Shown: one piece after another, positions 63,007 to 64,000 of the stretch
Layout: each line of letters starts with the position of its first letter
Position numbering within the stretch: the first letter of the stretch is position 1
NCBI GenBank assembly: GCA_021234155.1
Contig: JAJEKV010000001.1
Coordinates: 15,368,245-15,432,244, forward strand
DNA length: 64,000 nt
DNA from: Isoetes taiwanensis
Taxonomy: Eukaryota > Streptophyta > Lycopodiopsida > Isoetales > Isoetaceae
Reading direction: 5' to 3'
Program-made: the position numbers and the translations under genes
Notes under the pieces: model-generated
Databases searched by the model: none
Seen by the model: only the letters and a program-made list of their open reading frames with translations
What the model was told of the DNA's origin: nothing

Positions 63007-64000
63007 CTAATCTTGAAATCGCCAGTAGGACGGGTTGTCCTCAAGGAACTTCTTAACTTGGGCCGTTCCTACCGAATGACCCAAGTTCCTGATGACGCTT
63101 GCTGACGAGCCGCCCTGCAAGGCTCTCGCCAGCTCTTCCACCCTGCGGTCGGATGTAAGGGCCGCGGTCACCGCCAATCTCGCCTGACGTCGATGGGGTA
63201 TGGCGAAGTCGAAGAGGTCGAGTGCCATTGCTCTCTTCACCAGGACAGCATAGTCGACATTTGCTGCTATTCGAGCATGCCTGCCAAAGCCTGAGAGTGC
63301 AATCAGCATGAACACTCCTTCCTCCCCTCTGGGACTGAACTTGCGGTGTATCACCGCTATTCTCCCATCCAGCAGCAGCGGCAAGTAGTACCTGAGCGAC
63401 CTGTCGTTGTGCGTCGCGGATGATTCCCCACTTGTTTGGCCTCCTGCTCTATGCCGCCCTGCATAATCATCGACCTCGATCTCGGTGAGCTCCCGGTAGT
63501 CTTCGATTGTTGAGTCGACTCGCCTGAGGTCGATTCCTGCTCCTCTTGCTGGAGGTGGTGTTGAGGGACTCGGCATCAGGATGCTAGTGGTCTTGCCTCT
63601 GATCCCCATCTGTTCCTGTAAAGCAAGGAACTCTTCCTCCGTCGGTAGTCTATTTGCAGCCCGGTCTGCCTCCATGATCTGCCTGATATTGCCGTAGGCT
63701 TGGATGTTGGAAGTTGCTTCGCCTGTGTAGGTGTCGGCTTCCCTGACTTGTAGCGGGAAGTCTGAGACTCCCCGGACGATGAAGTCGTCCATGTCGGTCT
63801 GCCGCAGTTGGTGGAGCAGTTCATCCAATCGGAGTTCCCTCTCCCTGCATTCGGGAAGATTCTGAATGTCACTGAGGAGTGGATACTCCTCTCCGTCGAT
63901 GATGATTGGGGCTAGGCTTGTGATGCCCAGCCCAAGTGGTGGAGCAACTCTGATGGTCTGCCGGCTCTGCTCGAAGCTGATCAGCTCCTGCTCCGCTTGG
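63007..64000 (-). CDS. ORF2 of A-prime, conserved protein of unknown function, 5' end outside window
   Basis: The last 273 codons are one open frame from 63828: MDELLHQLRQTDMDDFIVRG, LPTEEEFLALQEQMGIRGK, a variable linker, LRYYLPLLLDGRIAVIHRKF, SPRGEEGVFMLIALSGFG, HARIAANVDYAVLVKRAMAL, DLFDFAIPHRRQARL, ELARALQGGSSASVIRNLG and VKKFLEDNPSYWRFQD. Upstream to 64000 another frame gives LGITSLAPIIIDGEEYP. Predicted soluble, no membrane segment, Arg-rich C-terminal domain. It sits directly before the gag splice site, as in A and B. Retention of a long frame suggests selection until recently. No family recognised. Confidence 0.75.
   Translation of the reverse strand, partial: QAEQELISFEQSRQTIRVAPPLGLGITSLAPIIIDGEEYPLLSDIQNLPECRERELRLDELLHQLRQTDMDDFIVRGVSDFPLQVREADTYTGEATSNIQAYGNIRQIMEADRAANRLPTEEEFLALQEQMGIRGKTTSILMPSPSTPPPARGAGIDLRRVDSTIEDYRELTEIEVDDYAGRHRAGGQTSGESSATHNDRSLRYYLPLLLDGRIAVIHRKFSPRGEEGVFMLIALSGFGRHARIAANVDYAVLVKRAMALDLFDFAIPHRRQARLAVTAALTSDRRVEELARALQGGSSASVIRNLGHSVGTAQVKKFLEDNPSYWRFQD

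Larger units (their letters stand above)
55459..64000 (-). mobile_element. Ty3/gypsy chromovirus A-prime (same family as A), 5' part outside window
   Basis: 3' LTR (55459-57124), polypurine tract, pol (61605-57996), gag (62827-61574) and ORF2 (from 64000 or beyond to 63007), all minus strand. It is inserted in the integrase of element C. The H3-like gene and the 5' LTR should lie beyond base 64000. This copy preserves more intact domains than A, including both integrase zinc His and the second catalytic Asp. Confidence 0.92.

Noticed and set aside
1-64000. tRNA or rRNA genes and CRISPR arrays
   Set aside because: No cloverleaf-type or rRNA sequence was noticed; Met-tRNA matches are 11-12 base primer sites only. 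The spaced repeats are LTR or element internal repeats.

Overview
This window is transposon-dense nuclear DNA from a land plant. The evidence is the set of families present: Ty1/copia and Ty3/gypsy chromovirus elements, a Tat/Athila-like gypsy, a CACTA (En/Spm) element, an L1-type LINE, plant-type splice sites and initiator-Met tRNA primer sites. The nested insertions suggest a large, repeat-rich genome. I cannot name the species, and no clearly intact host gene is present.

Layout. 1-4621: decayed copia element on the minus strand, with its 5' LTR next to a receptor-kinase-like exon fragment (4621-4680). 5004 to at least 9150: CACTA element with a spliced, decayed tnp2-type transposase on the minus strand. 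9151-14656: no recognisable gene, but several local duplications. 14657-45004: gypsy element A (+), split by gypsy element B (minus strand, 21404-38915). A resumes inside gag-pol at 38916 and ends with a 1.68-kb LTR. 45005-46757: DUF7869-type pseudogene. 46760-49011: 3'-deleted LINE (minus). 49146-49655: trihelix/Myb-like ORF. About 49637-55458: gypsy element C (+), cut inside its integrase by A-prime, a second A-family copy on the minus strand that runs from 55459 past the window end.

The notable discovery is in elements A and B. Besides gag and a chromodomain-bearing pol, each carries two extra genes between the primer-binding site and gag. The first encodes a histone H3-like protein. In B it begins with exactly the first ten residues of histone H3 ([10 protein letters not shown]) and ends with an almost complete H3 histone fold, the two being separated by a long charged linker. 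Element A has a decayed homologue. The second extra gene (ORF2, about 500 codons) is conserved between A and B but I do not recognise it. Each extra gene has its own TATA box about 85-120 bp upstream of the ATG. Pairs of about 65-bp hairpins lie before both TATA boxes in A, and between the H3-like gene and ORF2 in B. Gag appears to start at a 3' splice site, so the LTR transcript may splice past the H3/ORF2 block. The same elements end pol with a chromodomain, a domain class that reads H3 tails, so one element carries both an H3 tail and an H3-tail reader.

Element B is present as LTR-internal-LTR-partial internal, a tandem arrangement. Differences between repeat copies cluster at CAG/CTG trinucleotides that read as CG or CCG in one copy. 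Many apparent frameshifts may therefore be sequencing or consensus errors at methylated CHG sites and not real decay.
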